Assembly: GCA_030789695.1 (NCBI GenBank)
Contig: CM061142.1
Span: 152,293,266-152,357,265, forward strand
Origin: Scilla litardierei
Lineage: Eukaryota > Streptophyta > Magnoliopsida > Asparagales > Asparagaceae
Length of the DNA stretch: 64,000 nt
Direction: 5' to 3'
The position numbers were made by a program, and so were the translations under genes. Shown in pieces: positions 23,074 to 31,810 of this stretch. Within the stretch, counting starts at the first letter, position 1, and the number at the start of each line of letters is the position of its first letter. The notes below the pieces were generated by a model, which searched no databases, was not told the origin of the DNA, and saw only the letters and a list, made by a program, of their open reading frames with translations.

Positions 23074-23545
23074 TCAAGGCGGACGGGGGTGATGCCCTAA
23101 AATCGGCATCGCTTCAGATTCAGAGTTGGCGGCTTTCGGTGTCGTCGACGGTGACAAGAAGACTTGCTTGATGACCCTCCCATCGTTAACGGGATCCGGG
23201 GGCTTCTCCCTTATATTGACGTCCACCGCCACTCGCTTCAAGATCCGGATCTCTTCACCGGTAAGCCCCATGGGCTCTTTCCTTTCCTCCTCGTTGGAGG
23301 AGCCTTTTGAAATCTGGGAGGGACCGTATGTGCCGCATCCGCTTTCCCAGCAATATCATTTTTCTTCAGGCCGACTGGTTCTTCTAAGCCCCCCAAGCTA
23401 TCGGGGGGATTTCTTGAAAGAATCTCCCAGGCCGCGGCTTTCACAACTCTCTCTTCTTCTAACTCCAGCACATTGCATCTTAGATCATCCGGGGGGTTGG
23501 GGTGCTTCATTGACAACCCCAAGTCAAATTTGACTTTTTGTTGTC
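23074..23545 (-). pseudogene. Deletion-type gag-pol tail, inverted segment of A1
   Basis: On the minus strand this continues after the protease but in another frame (a shift near 23520, shared with A2). The product contains DDLRCNVLELEEERVVKAA, SRNPPDSLGGLEEPVGLKKN and an end near LSPSTTPKAANSESEAMP. It corresponds closely to 58799-59235 in A2. It replaces reverse transcriptase, RNase H and integrase: the frame ends and the post-pol hairpin follows at once. No domain is recognised. Confidence 0.6.
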
Positions 23546-23571
23546 GACGTTAAGGGAAAGCTTCCCCTTCT

Positions 23572-24267
23572 TCACATCTTTAAAATGCCGGTAGTGGCCA
23601 TGAAAGGCCGTCCAAGGATGATGGGGGTTTGCGCATCTTCAGGCATGTCCATGACGACGAAGTCCACTGGCACATGCACCCCACTTACGTTGACAGGCAG
23701 GTCATTTAGAACACCCACCGGATATTTGACCGATCGGTCTGCAAGCTGTAAGGTCATACCGGTGGGCTCCAAGTCGCCCATCCCTATCCTCTTATACAAC
23801 GACAGTGACATCAAACTGACGCTCGCTCCAAGATCGACGAGCACGCGATGGATCTTTACCTCCCCGATCGCACAAGGGATAGAGAAGCTCCTCAGGTCTT
23901 TAAGCTTAGGCGGATTTTCTCTCTGAATGAGAGCGCTGCATTCCACCGTCAATACGACCTTCTCCTTTCTGGACACTCTTGTCACCAAATCCTTCAAAAA
24001 TTTTGCGTAGGAGGGAATCATCTCGATAGCTTCGAGGAAGGGGATTTGCCAGCTCAGATTCTTGACCATGGCAAAGAATTTGTCATACTTCTCGTATATC
24101 TTGGCTTGGGCAAGCCGTTGTGGAAAAGGCACAACGGGCTTGAATACCTTGAGGCTCCCTTCTTCGTCTCTCTTCTTCTCCTCTTCAGGGACTCCCTCCG
24201 GAGTCGTTTTCTTTGGCGACGAAGCACCGTCGTCATTCAATTTTTCAATTGGTCGCTCTACGATCAA
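23572..24267 (-). pseudogene. Athila-like aspartic protease, inverted segment of A1
   Basis: Retroviral-type aspartic protease that would cut the gag-pol polyprotein. The catalytic loop reads VDLGASVSLM (about residue 168; DLG takes the place of the usual DTG or DSG, as is common in Athila-like elements), followed by TLQLADRS and the FVVMDMPEDAQTPIILGRPF strand and flap region. A basic/acidic linker (KKTTPEGVPEEEKKRDEEGS) precedes it. A one-base change near 23580 closes the frame early at ILKM. The frame is open upstream only to a non-ATG codon because gag and protease were one ORF. It is the closest relative of 57767-58798. Confidence 0.8.
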
Positions 24268-25060
24268 CAGTGCTTCCGGTTCCTTGGGGGCACTCTTGTG
24301 GGGATTTGTGTCCCGCTTCTCAATACGATAGCGGACACAAGCGCATTCTCGTGCGTGAGTGCCAAAGTCTGATTTGCTCCCCTCGGGTTCACTTCAGATT
24401 GTGGCGGCAATAGATTTTACGACCTTTGAAGGTTCGCCACCTGTAACCCCAGCTGGGTTACTTGGTCAGTGAGAGCCCGCTGACCCATCTCCAGCTTCAA
24501 ATTGATCTTCTCCTGGTTGGTAATGTATTGATTCAAGAGGGACTCAACCGGAGAGATGGCCCTCTGCTGGCCATATTGCTGCTGCTGAATGGGCTGCTGG
24601 TTCCTTGGGGGGTACTGCTGATACTGTTGCAGAGGCTGCTGTTGTTGAAACTACTGCTGCGACTGAAACTGCTGTTGCTGAGGCCTAGCCGACTGATATA
24701 TCTGTTGTTGCTGCTGCTGAGGCAGCAGCGACTGATACGGTGCCTGATAGCTAAGGTTGGGGTGGTTCCGGTTATTTGGAGAGTATGCTGGGTTGGAGCT
24801 AGTCCGTAGAGGGTACGGCGACTTCCCCATAGGATTGTAGAATAGTGCGCTCGCTTGGTCCAACGGAGGTGAGATGTCACCACCCTCGAAGTCTCCAATG
24901 TCTTCGGATTCCACCGTTGCAATATGTTGTGTACCGGCACCATCGGCTCCTACCATCAGTGCTGATATCTGGGTCAACAGCAAGTCAAACTTGATAGATA
25001 ATTTGTCGACGTCCTCGACCCTATGGATACCCCAAGATCTAGGTGAGGCTCTCTCGTCAC
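24268..25060 (-). pseudogene. gag: Athila-like gag C-terminal region, inverted segment of A1
   Basis: On the minus strand this is co-linear with A2 gag from CDERA..GGIHRVEDVDKL onward (57270-57960), through the GGAGTQHIA and NPAYSPNNRNHPNLS segments, a Gln-rich stretch (QQQQQQIYQSARPQQQQ), and a heptad-rich NLKLEMGQRALTDQVTQL helix. In-frame stops fall at 24649-24651 (TAG) and about 24423 (TAA). The capsid part of gag is absent: the homology starts abruptly at about 25060, where the plus-strand integrase begins. Confidence 0.75.
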
Positions 25061-25561
25061 ACCACAGCTGTCGCCACCTCTCCGATCCGTACCACCACGA
25101 CCCCCTACCAGCTTGTCTACGGGAAGGCATGCCATCTACCCGTAGAATTGGAACACAAGGCGTTTTGGGCAATCAAGAACCTAAACTTTGACGCCAAGGA
25201 GGTTGGAGGCCACCGGCAGTTACAACTTAACGATCTCGACGAGATCCGGCTCAATGCTTATGAATATGCCCAGATCTACAAGGAGAAGCTGAAGCGGTGG
25301 CACGATAAGCTCATCCTGAAGAGGGAATTCAAGGAAGGAGACTTAGTTCTCCTATTCAACTCGAGTCTGAAGCTTTTTCCTGGAAAGCTCAAGTCAAGGT
25401 GGTCGGGACCTTTTCGTGTCACCAAGGTCTTCCCGCATGGGACTATCGAGAAAGTCAACGGGCAGTGCCTTAAACACTATGCGGTAGGAGAACCAGCATT
25501 CTCTCCGGTCGGATTCTTAATGACCGACGACTCTTCCTCAAATCCTCCGGATCCTAATTGA
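25061..25561 (+). pseudogene. Athila-like integrase C-terminal part, A1
   Basis: Integrase inserts the cDNA into the genome. Only the last 150 or so residues remain, starting within the KTPIGTTPY region: [20 protein letters not shown], the [20 protein letters not shown] helix, [10 protein letters not shown], and a C-terminal domain with [20 protein letters not shown] and the GPF/Y motif ([14 protein letters not shown]). The catalytic DDE residues lie upstream and are missing. The ATG at 25043 belongs to the antisense gag and is not a real start. The reading frame is otherwise open to the natural end. It is more complete than the inverted half, which has no integrase, so two subfamilies met here. 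Confidence 0.85.
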
Positions 25562-25606
25562 CCACCAAATGAGGCGTCGAGCAAACGACGTTTAACAAAA
25601 GCGCTT

Positions 25607-25624
25607 CATGGGAGGCAACCCATG
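25607..25624 (+). other. Post-pol hairpin, A1
   Basis: Stem CATGGG / CCCATG with loop AGGCAA, 46 nt after the integrase stop. The preceding string CGAGCAAACGACGTTTAAC is shared with A2. Compare 40521-40538 and 46161-46178, where the stem is ATTGGG / CCCAAT with the same loop. Confidence 0.7.
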
Positions 25625-25756
25625 TTCTAAACTCTCAGCTTTGTTTTTAGGCTTATTTTTAGCTTAATTTTTTCTATTTTTTATAAATAAATCCAGCCAC
25701 ATGAACTTTCGTCGAGAGACTTAGGCCATTTGTGAATTTCTGCAGGAAACAAGCCC

Positions 25757-26122
25757 TCACCCGATCGGGTGACCATTCAACCGATCGGGTGAGTCGTATC
25801 AGACAATGGCCAATATCTGTTCTCCAATGAACCGGTCGGGTGAAGCAAGCTGAGACCGGATGGCTGACCGTGTGAGAAGGGCCGAATTCTCGGGAAATTT
25901 AGGGGATATATCAACCGATGGTTGAGTGAAGCTGCGGTCGTGTGACTGACCGGGTAAAAAGTCACAGTATTCTCGGGGAGATTTGGGAAGCGGTCAACCG
26001 ATCGGGTGAAAAATCACCCGATCGGTTCATATGTAGCTGTTGGCCGAAGGAAAATTTTCGAACTTACCCAACCGATCGGGTGAAAACTCACCCGATGGGT
26101 TCGCTTTCGCCCCTATATATAT
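25757..26122 (+). promoter_or_regulatory. Internal palindrome array and TATA box before ORF3, A1
   Basis: About twelve dyads of the LTR type (TCACCCGATCGGGTGA, TCAACCGATCGGGTGA and half sites) occur in 350 bp. The last ends at 26103 and TATATATAT starts at 26114. The spacing equals that in the LTR (10-11 bp). ORF3 starts 420 bp downstream. I infer an internal promoter for ORF3. Sequence outside the dyads does not align with the LTR array in any obvious way. Confidence 0.65.
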
Positions 26123-26545
26123 CTCCCCTTCGCACGACTCCGACCACCCGACCCCCAAACCCCCAAACGCACGTCTCTCCTCCTCCATCTACCCCACTGC
26201 CCCTAAATCCTCATCCTCACTCATTCCTATACTCCCCCACCATCGCCACCCTTCCCATCAACAACATTCACTCATCAAACGTCCAAACCCTAACCCTAAC
26301 CCCCAAATTTTCGAAAATTTCGATTCTTGTCGGATCAACGAGCGGCGGCTTCCCAAATCGCTTCCTTATATTGCGTGGGGTCTTTCGGGTGCTTGATCTT
26401 ACAACGTTGAAGGGTAACCTCTTTCCACTCTTCACATTTCTTTCATTTTATGCAATGTCTTGAATTTGTGTTTGCACACTTTATCTGCTTCATCATCTTC
26501 GTAGACACCATATCCCACCTTATCATTCTTTCCCTCACTGTCACC

Positions 26546-27775
26546 ATGTCCGGGAAGGGAAAGAAGATAGCCTCATCGTCACGCAGACATCCCATATACA
26601 ACCCTTTTTCCCCTTCCTTCCTTGGCATCAACCCCTCTTCTGAAGAGCAATCTGATCGCTTACAAGCCCTTCTTCATCGCCCTATGCGACCTACTCTTTT
26701 CGTCGACTTCCCCACCCTACAATCTCTTGGACTCTTTAGGGGCGTCTGTGCACTTTTTCGCTTCATAGGTTGCGATTACCTCCTACGTACCCATGCACAT
26801 ACACACATGAATCTCACACTTGAGTTCCTCAGCTCTCTCGAGGTGTCAGAATTTGGTTTCACCTTCCACGCCTTCAATGGAGATTTTACCATGAGTTTCA
26901 ACGAGCTCAACAATATTCTAAACTTCCCTAACCCCGATCGCCAAGTTGAATGCTCTACTCATGATCTATCTGACATCTTTTCTTACTTCCGGGCTGATGG
27001 TGTTTGGCAACGATTCACCCGATATACCTCCTTTCCAGCGGTAGCCCTCGCCTCCTACATCATACACCCTTGCTACCGTTTCGCCCACTGCTTCCTTGCC
27101 AACACCATTTTCGCTCGCGTGGATGTATCCACGGTGTCTAGGGATGAGCTGCTCTTTCTTTATGCCATGTCACATGACCGGATTCATGGCAATATCCCTT
27201 TACCCATAAACACCGCTCATTGGATCATCCACAAGATCTTATCCGTTAGCCGCACAGCTTCTGGCTCTATCTGCTGTGGGGGGATAGTTACTCTTATTGT
27301 CAGTTGTGTTTTGAGGATGCCGCCCGACCTCCCTATTGTACCGGGACATAGCCATATCGATCGCAACTACTTGATCGCTATCGGTATGCTTACTCCTTTT
27401 GGGGAGGATCGTGCAGCCTACCTCTATAGTCCTGCCTACACTCCTTTTTTCATCCTCCCACCCTCATCTCCAGAGCGCTTCCCCTCACGCCTTACACACC
27501 TACCCTGGGAGTTCTACCCTGATCCTTGGTACGCCACACTCGTTCACTTTCCACCACTGGATCCTCTCGATTGGCACCCGTGTGTCGGTCCACCCCGTGC
27601 CACCATCATCCACCACGATCCACCGTTAAATCTCGATCCTCCGGTGGTCCAGCCTGTTGCCCCTCCTTCTCCCATTCGCACACCCTCTCCTTCGTCTTCG
27701 GAGGATTCCTTCTACCATTATTCACTACCTTCCTCGCCATCTCCTTACCATTCTACCAAAAGCTACTCCGATTAA
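26546..27775 (+). CDS. ORF3 of A1 (Athila ORF-1-like protein)
   Basis: 409 codons lie in the position between integrase and 3' LTR where Athila-like elements carry an extra, 'env-like' ORF. I chose ATG 26546 (MSGKGKKIASSS) rather than the in-frame ATG 26450, because A2 and the inverted copy also begin with a short KGK-containing basic N-terminus. Features seen: a basic start, LTLEFLSSLEV near residue 92, a hydrophobic central part with CCGG (residues about 242-245), and a long Pro/Ser/His-rich acidic tail. The 'YP.LTLEFLSTL' motif and layout recall the ATHILA ORF-1 (PF03078-type) family from memory. No signal peptide and no clear transmembrane helix follow the chosen start, so an envelope role is not supported. 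The frame is open end to end. Confidence 0.7.
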   Translation: MSGKGKKIASSSRRHPIYNPFSPSFLGINPSSEEQSDRLQALLHRPMRPTLFVDFPTLQSLGLFRGVCALFRFIGCDYLLRTHAHTHMNLTLEFLSSLEVSEFGFTFHAFNGDFTMSFNELNNILNFPNPDRQVECSTHDLSDIFSYFRADGVWQRFTRYTSFPAVALASYIIHPCYRFAHCFLANTIFARVDVSTVSRDELLFLYAMSHDRIHGNIPLPINTAHWIIHKILSVSRTASGSICCGGIVTLIVSCVLRMPPDLPIVPGHSHIDRNYLIAIGMLTPFGEDRAAYLYSPAYTPFFILPPSSPERFPSRLTHLPWEFYPDPWYATLVHFPPLDPLDWHPCVGPPRATIIHHDPPLNLDPPVVQPVAPPSPIRTPSPSSSEDSFYHYSLPSSPSPYHSTKSYSD

Positions 27776-28482
27776 CCTCCCCCTAGCATATCTCTGCATT
27801 TTCATGATCACATCATTTCGCTAGCATTGTCATGTCTAGCTTGGCGAAAGTCAATTTTTCTGTGGGCTGTCATGTGATGTTTTCTTTGTGTGCTTGTTAT
27901 ATATGTTGTGTCGTGTGATTTTCTATTTTTATTTTCTGTTTATATGTCATGTGGTGTGATCTTTATTTTTATTCTTATTTTTAGTTTCGTTTGTGTGTTT
28001 TTCTTGTTTTTCATTTCTTTTTGTGTCAGTGCGTATTCCCCCCCATTTTCATTGCCCTCCCGTATTTATTTCTATTGCATTGAGGGCAATGCAAGTTTCA
28101 GCTTGGGGAAGTCGCACTTTGTGCGTCATTTGTGTCTTTTTCCTCGTTTTGAGTCATTTTTCTCCGTGTTTTTCTTTTTCTTTCTTTCTTTTTTATCTCT
28201 TTCTCCTAGAGATGAACCCTATGATGAATTGCCACAAAAATCACACACACACCTAGCATGGCTTCGATTCACTTTCACTAACCCTAGGAAGCCGAGTCCT
28301 CTTGCATTTCATGCATCGTGGGTCCACTTACTTTTATGTGAGTCGTGTGTCCTGTCCAGCTTACGGTGTGCTTCTACTTTGTGATTCTGTTTTATATACC
28401 TGTCCAGGAATGACCCCTAGATTATCATGCTTCGATTTGAATATGCGGTATTTGCCTCTCTTATCTGCTTCTGTATGCATGA

Positions 28483-28516
<34 letters not shown>

Positions 28517-29392
28517 GTATGTATATATCGTATGCTTCATTTCGCATGTGTCGGGATTCCACAATTAGGACTAGGATAACCCATTTTAGCCTATGCTCTG
28601 ATTAGCGAATTATCTTCCTTGCCCAAGTGTTTAGAATCCGATTTCTTTTTTATTTTACTTGGTGCAAATCCCCTCGTCGTGTACCGTTCTCCCACTTGGG
28701 AGAGTACACATGTGTATATACCCCAAAATCCAAAAATCCAAAAAAAAGAGAGAAAAGAAAAATAAAAAAAAGGAGAGAAAAGAAAAATAAAAAAAAGGAG
28801 ACAAAAGAAAAACCAAAAAAAAATTCAAATACCCAAAACCCAAAAATTTCCAGTGTGAATATTTTTTCCTATCTACCGAGAATAAAGGGAAGGCGAGAAT
28901 TTGCACCGAGTGTCCTACTCCACATCATCTCAACCCCCATCGCTTTTGAAAACACTTGGGATAGGGAATTTCTAGCTATTATCTAGGCGATAGTGTGGTG
29001 ATGTTCGAGTCCCTAGCTGTGGAGTCCCTGACACATGATACGTTTCTATTCTCATACTCTTCTCACGCATGCTTGAGTTATATATTCACCGCCTATTTCG
29101 AATCGAATCGATATTTGGGTCTTTTCTTGGATTTGTGTATATGGAGCTTATATCACAATGTAGATAGCGACACTGTCTGCTAGCACACGACCACACTCAC
29201 TCGCGCTTCACCGCGTGGGCCCACGGCACTTGTCTGGACTCGTATTCCTTGGTTTAGTGATGTGATTTGGCGTTTGCTTGCTTGGTGTGTGGTTTTTGAT
29301 TTTGTTGGCCCTGACTGGCGATTTAGGATTTAGAGTTCTCCTTTTCTCTCTTTCTCTCTATTTTCTCCCTCCGAGCTCCTACTCTCACTCGT
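27776..29392 (+). other. A1 3' non-coding region
   Basis: T-rich non-coding sequence. It holds the internal hairpin with G-run (28077-28108), a TA-rich microsatellite (28482-28528), a hairpin CTCCCA / TGGGAG within GTAC arms (28681-28707), and an A/G tract with a repeated unit of about 31 bp (28739-28826). ORFs at 27890-28384 and 28627-28986 are low-complexity and have no counterpart in the other elements. Confidence 0.6.
28077..28108 (+). other. Internal hairpin plus G-run, A1
   Basis: Stem GCATTG / CAATGC with loop AGGG, then about 12 nt, then CTTGGGG. It has the same layout as the PPT module at 29393-29431 but lies 1.3 kb upstream of the 3' LTR. Confidence 0.6.
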
Positions 29393-29431
29393 CTTCCTCG
29401 AGGACGAGGAAGGGTTCAGCTTGGGGGATTT
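29393..29431 (+). other. Polypurine tract with AGGA-loop hairpin, A1
   Basis: Perfect 8 bp stem CTTCCTCG / CGAGGAAG, loop AGGA, then eight bases to CTTGGGGGATTT at the 3' LTR border. It is the plus-strand primer of the element. Confidence 0.85.
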
Positions 29432-31078
29432 TGACGTGCGTTTATGTTTCATATATTCACGCACGTCTTCTTTTGTGTTTTTCCGTTATTTTTCGTCGTC
29501 TCGTATCCGTTTTCTCGTATTTTCTTGTTTTCTTTCACTTCTCCGTGTTTTTACGTGTTTGCAGGAGTTTGCCAGCGTAGGGGACATATAACGACGATAT
29601 CATAAGTCCCCGAAGCAACGGGAGGAGTCACGCATGATCCAGGGGGTCAAACGACAAAGATCTCCATCTTTCAGCCCCCCACCGATCGGTTGGATACGCC
29701 AACCGATCGGGTGATGCACGCGCGCACGACCCGGACAGCCGCTGACGCAACGAGAGTGTCAACCGACCGGATCGGAGACCGGTTCAGCCCGACTGTTCTC
29801 TCTGGAAAATTGGAGCTGAAATCTAACCGATCGGGTGATCTTCACCCGATCGGTTCATCTGTAGCCGTTTTCTCGAAGAGATGACCCGGAGAGCTCACCC
29901 GATCGCCAACAGACCGTGCCAAAACGTCCGAAGTTTCTGTCTTTTTGGGCGACAATTCCAACCGATCGGTTGATTTATCAACCGATTGGTTCACCCGACG
30001 ATGCCAAGATCCAAACGGCTAGAAGCTTCCGCCAACCGACCGTGCCGCCTGACAGGGTGAAGTCCTGAAGATCGCTGCCGGAGTTCGCAGCAGGTCATCC
30101 GATCGGGTGATTCTTCACCCGATCGGGTGATCTCGTTTTCTATATATAGAAGCCCTAGGTTTCCAGAAACAAGAGAGTTGTAATTTTTTACTGTTTTTCT
30201 CTCTTGTGACGGCTGTAATTTATTTGTTATTTATAAGTGCTCTAATCTTAACCTAAAACTTTGATATTATCTTAATTGCATTACTACTACCCGCATTTCT
30301 ATTTCCCGATTATGTTTTTAACGGTCGATTTTCATTTAGATTGCTTTTTAGCAAATATGTGTGAGTAGTTCCCAAATCTGGGATTTTGGTGGAAACCCCT
30401 TCGTGGGTTCTCCCTAATGCGTCCATAGGACTAAGAAATCGGTAGGGATTGGGAATCTATCGGTTACGCGGGGTGTTTCATTGTCATCGGCGGGAAAAAG
30501 ACCGCCTTTGACCGTTGGGCCAAGGGGGAATAAACTTGGCGGTTGACTCCCTAGCCATAGCTCATGCCCTTAGCGTAGACGTCGAATCCTAGCGCGCGGG
30601 AGCGGCAGGATGAGATGTTGGGAGTTATCGTTGCGAGCTTAGTGCTCCCGGAGTCTGTCAGTGTTAACGGACATGGGAATGCCCACTAACCGAACCCGGT
30701 AGTCCGGCGTATCATCCTGGGCACCGACCAGAATATCGGGGCCATGGGACGCTGGTATCACTCTTAGAGGCAACGTCTCACCATTAGACCCTAATTCCGA
30801 TCGTTATCCCATCCGTCGGTCGTATTGGCGAGAATCGCACGATAGGGTGGAAACCGAAGTCCCGGGTTTCCCTTTATATTGTTTATCCCTCGCATTCTAT
30901 TTCCGAGACAACCCATCTACCGATTCGGGCTAGCTCACCCATGGGATGAATTTGGTCCTTTGAGTTCGACCCCCAAGCCACACTACAACACCGTGCGCTT
31001 GCGGTTATAAATATTTAAATCTCACGCCCCCAATCTTATATTGCACACATCAAACACGCAGAAACGCGGGGGACGTCA
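29432..31078 (+). repeat. A1 3' LTR
   Basis: It starts TGACGTGCG and ends GGGGACGTCA. The start forms a hairpin, GACGTGCGT (29433-29441) with ACGCACGTC (29459-29467), which is decayed in the 5' LTR. The array is at 29681-30130 and the TATA box at 30141-30148. The tandem duplication of the 5' LTR is absent, and a short segment near 30960 is missing. Confidence 0.9.
29681..30148 (+). promoter_or_regulatory. Palindrome array (family A) and TATA box, A1 3' LTR
   Basis: This is co-linear with 20373-20842. Several units are better preserved (TTCACCCGATCGGGTGA next to the TATA box, 10 bp gap), others less so. Confidence 0.65.
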
Positions 31079-31669
31079 AAGACATGCATATAAGTAGCAG
31101 AAACGTGGGCAAATTTTACTCCTATTAAAGAGGGAATATCGTGGCACCATAATGGGTGATCGTTATCTTTCCAATGTCACTGAAAGGACCCGAGAGGCCT
31201 ATAAATACCAAGACGGTTCCAATTCCCAAGGTACAAGATCTAAGACAAAGACTATACTCTTTCAGCATATATTTCTTCTACTAAAGAGCTTAAGACAGTA
31301 GATCTGAGACGGACTTCTGTGGGTCAATCTCAGCTGCTCCAAGCTCACTCTCTTCCTTAAGTTCACATTCTAACTTAAGCATCAGAGGGGATTTAGGTTG
31401 TAACCCAGATCCGATCCCTCTGACGCTTCCTTGTGGTGCAGATCGCCCTTCTCGATTTTCAGTGAGGGTTGTTCCAGAGCTTCCCAGCCTCGATCCACCG
31501 ACATACAAATTTCTTGAGGGTCGATCGACCATCAAAAGCTGTCTGTCATCCATCAACAACCATCGTTCTTCCAACCTAGGGTCCGACTCAACTCATTGAG
31601 GATGCTCCGACTCAGCAAGAAAGGCCCACGTCAGCAAGACAATTGTTTCGATTATTTTTGGCCTTAACA
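31079..31669 (+). repeat. Tat-like element T, 5' LTR, second segment
   Basis: This completes the LTR begun at 19881. TATAAATA lies at 31200-31207, a GA/CT-rich transcribed part follows, and the end is CCTTAACA before the primer site. Confidence 0.55.
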
Positions 31670-31670
31670 G

Positions 31671-31690
31671 TTCGGCACCGTCTGTGGAAA
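31671..31690 (+). other. Primer binding site of T
   Basis: TTCGGCACCGTCTGTGGAAA is a slightly decayed form of the TTGGCGCCGTCTGTGGGAA site used by many plant Tat-like gypsy elements. It establishes that a plus-strand gypsy element starts here. Confidence 0.7.
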
Positions 31691-31729
31691 ACATTAACCA
31701 GCTCGATATCCCAAAGCGATCAAGAAGCT

Positions 31730-31810
31730 ATGTCGGCTGGACCTAGCAATATCGGACCGATCCAAGGTCTGAAGGAGAAGTAAAAAGCAAACAGTGTCCT
31801 AGTGGAGGAT
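31730..31810 (+). pseudogene. gag: Start of T gag, before the C1 insertion
   Basis: ATG at 31730 opens MSAGPSNIGPIQGLKEK and then meets TAA. The sequence resumes after C1 at 38066. Too short to show a domain alone. Confidence 0.45.

Larger units (their letters stand above)
20125..31078 (+). mobile_element. Element A1: Athila-like, with head-to-head rearranged interior
   Basis: LTRs at 20125-21860 and 29432-31078 share the extended inverted termini TGACGT..ACGTCA, with a tRNA-Asp-type primer site after the first and a polypurine tract before the second. A near-matching target duplication (AAGAA/AAGAC) brackets the whole. The interior is composite. From about 21970 to 25060 it is in minus orientation and carries, in its own sense, gag end, protease, a deletion-type tail, hairpin, palindrome array and the start of ORF3. 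From about 25061 onward it is in plus orientation and carries integrase end, hairpin, array, ORF3 and 3' region. The flanking duplication suggests the rearranged form integrated as such. Confidence 0.85.

Noticed and set aside
25043..25082. ATG at 25043 as the start of an integrase protein
   Set aside because: This part is antisense to gag of the inverted segment. Integrase homology begins at about 25061-25083.
26280..26310. Telomere-like CCCTAACCCTAACCC
   Set aside because: Only a few imperfect units in a transcribed leader. The plant telomere unit is CCCTAAA. It is at most a telo-box-like promoter word.
26450..26545. Hydrophobic N-terminal extension of A1 ORF3 as a signal peptide
   Set aside because: Neither A2 nor the inverted copy preserves it. 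The conserved basic start follows at 26546.
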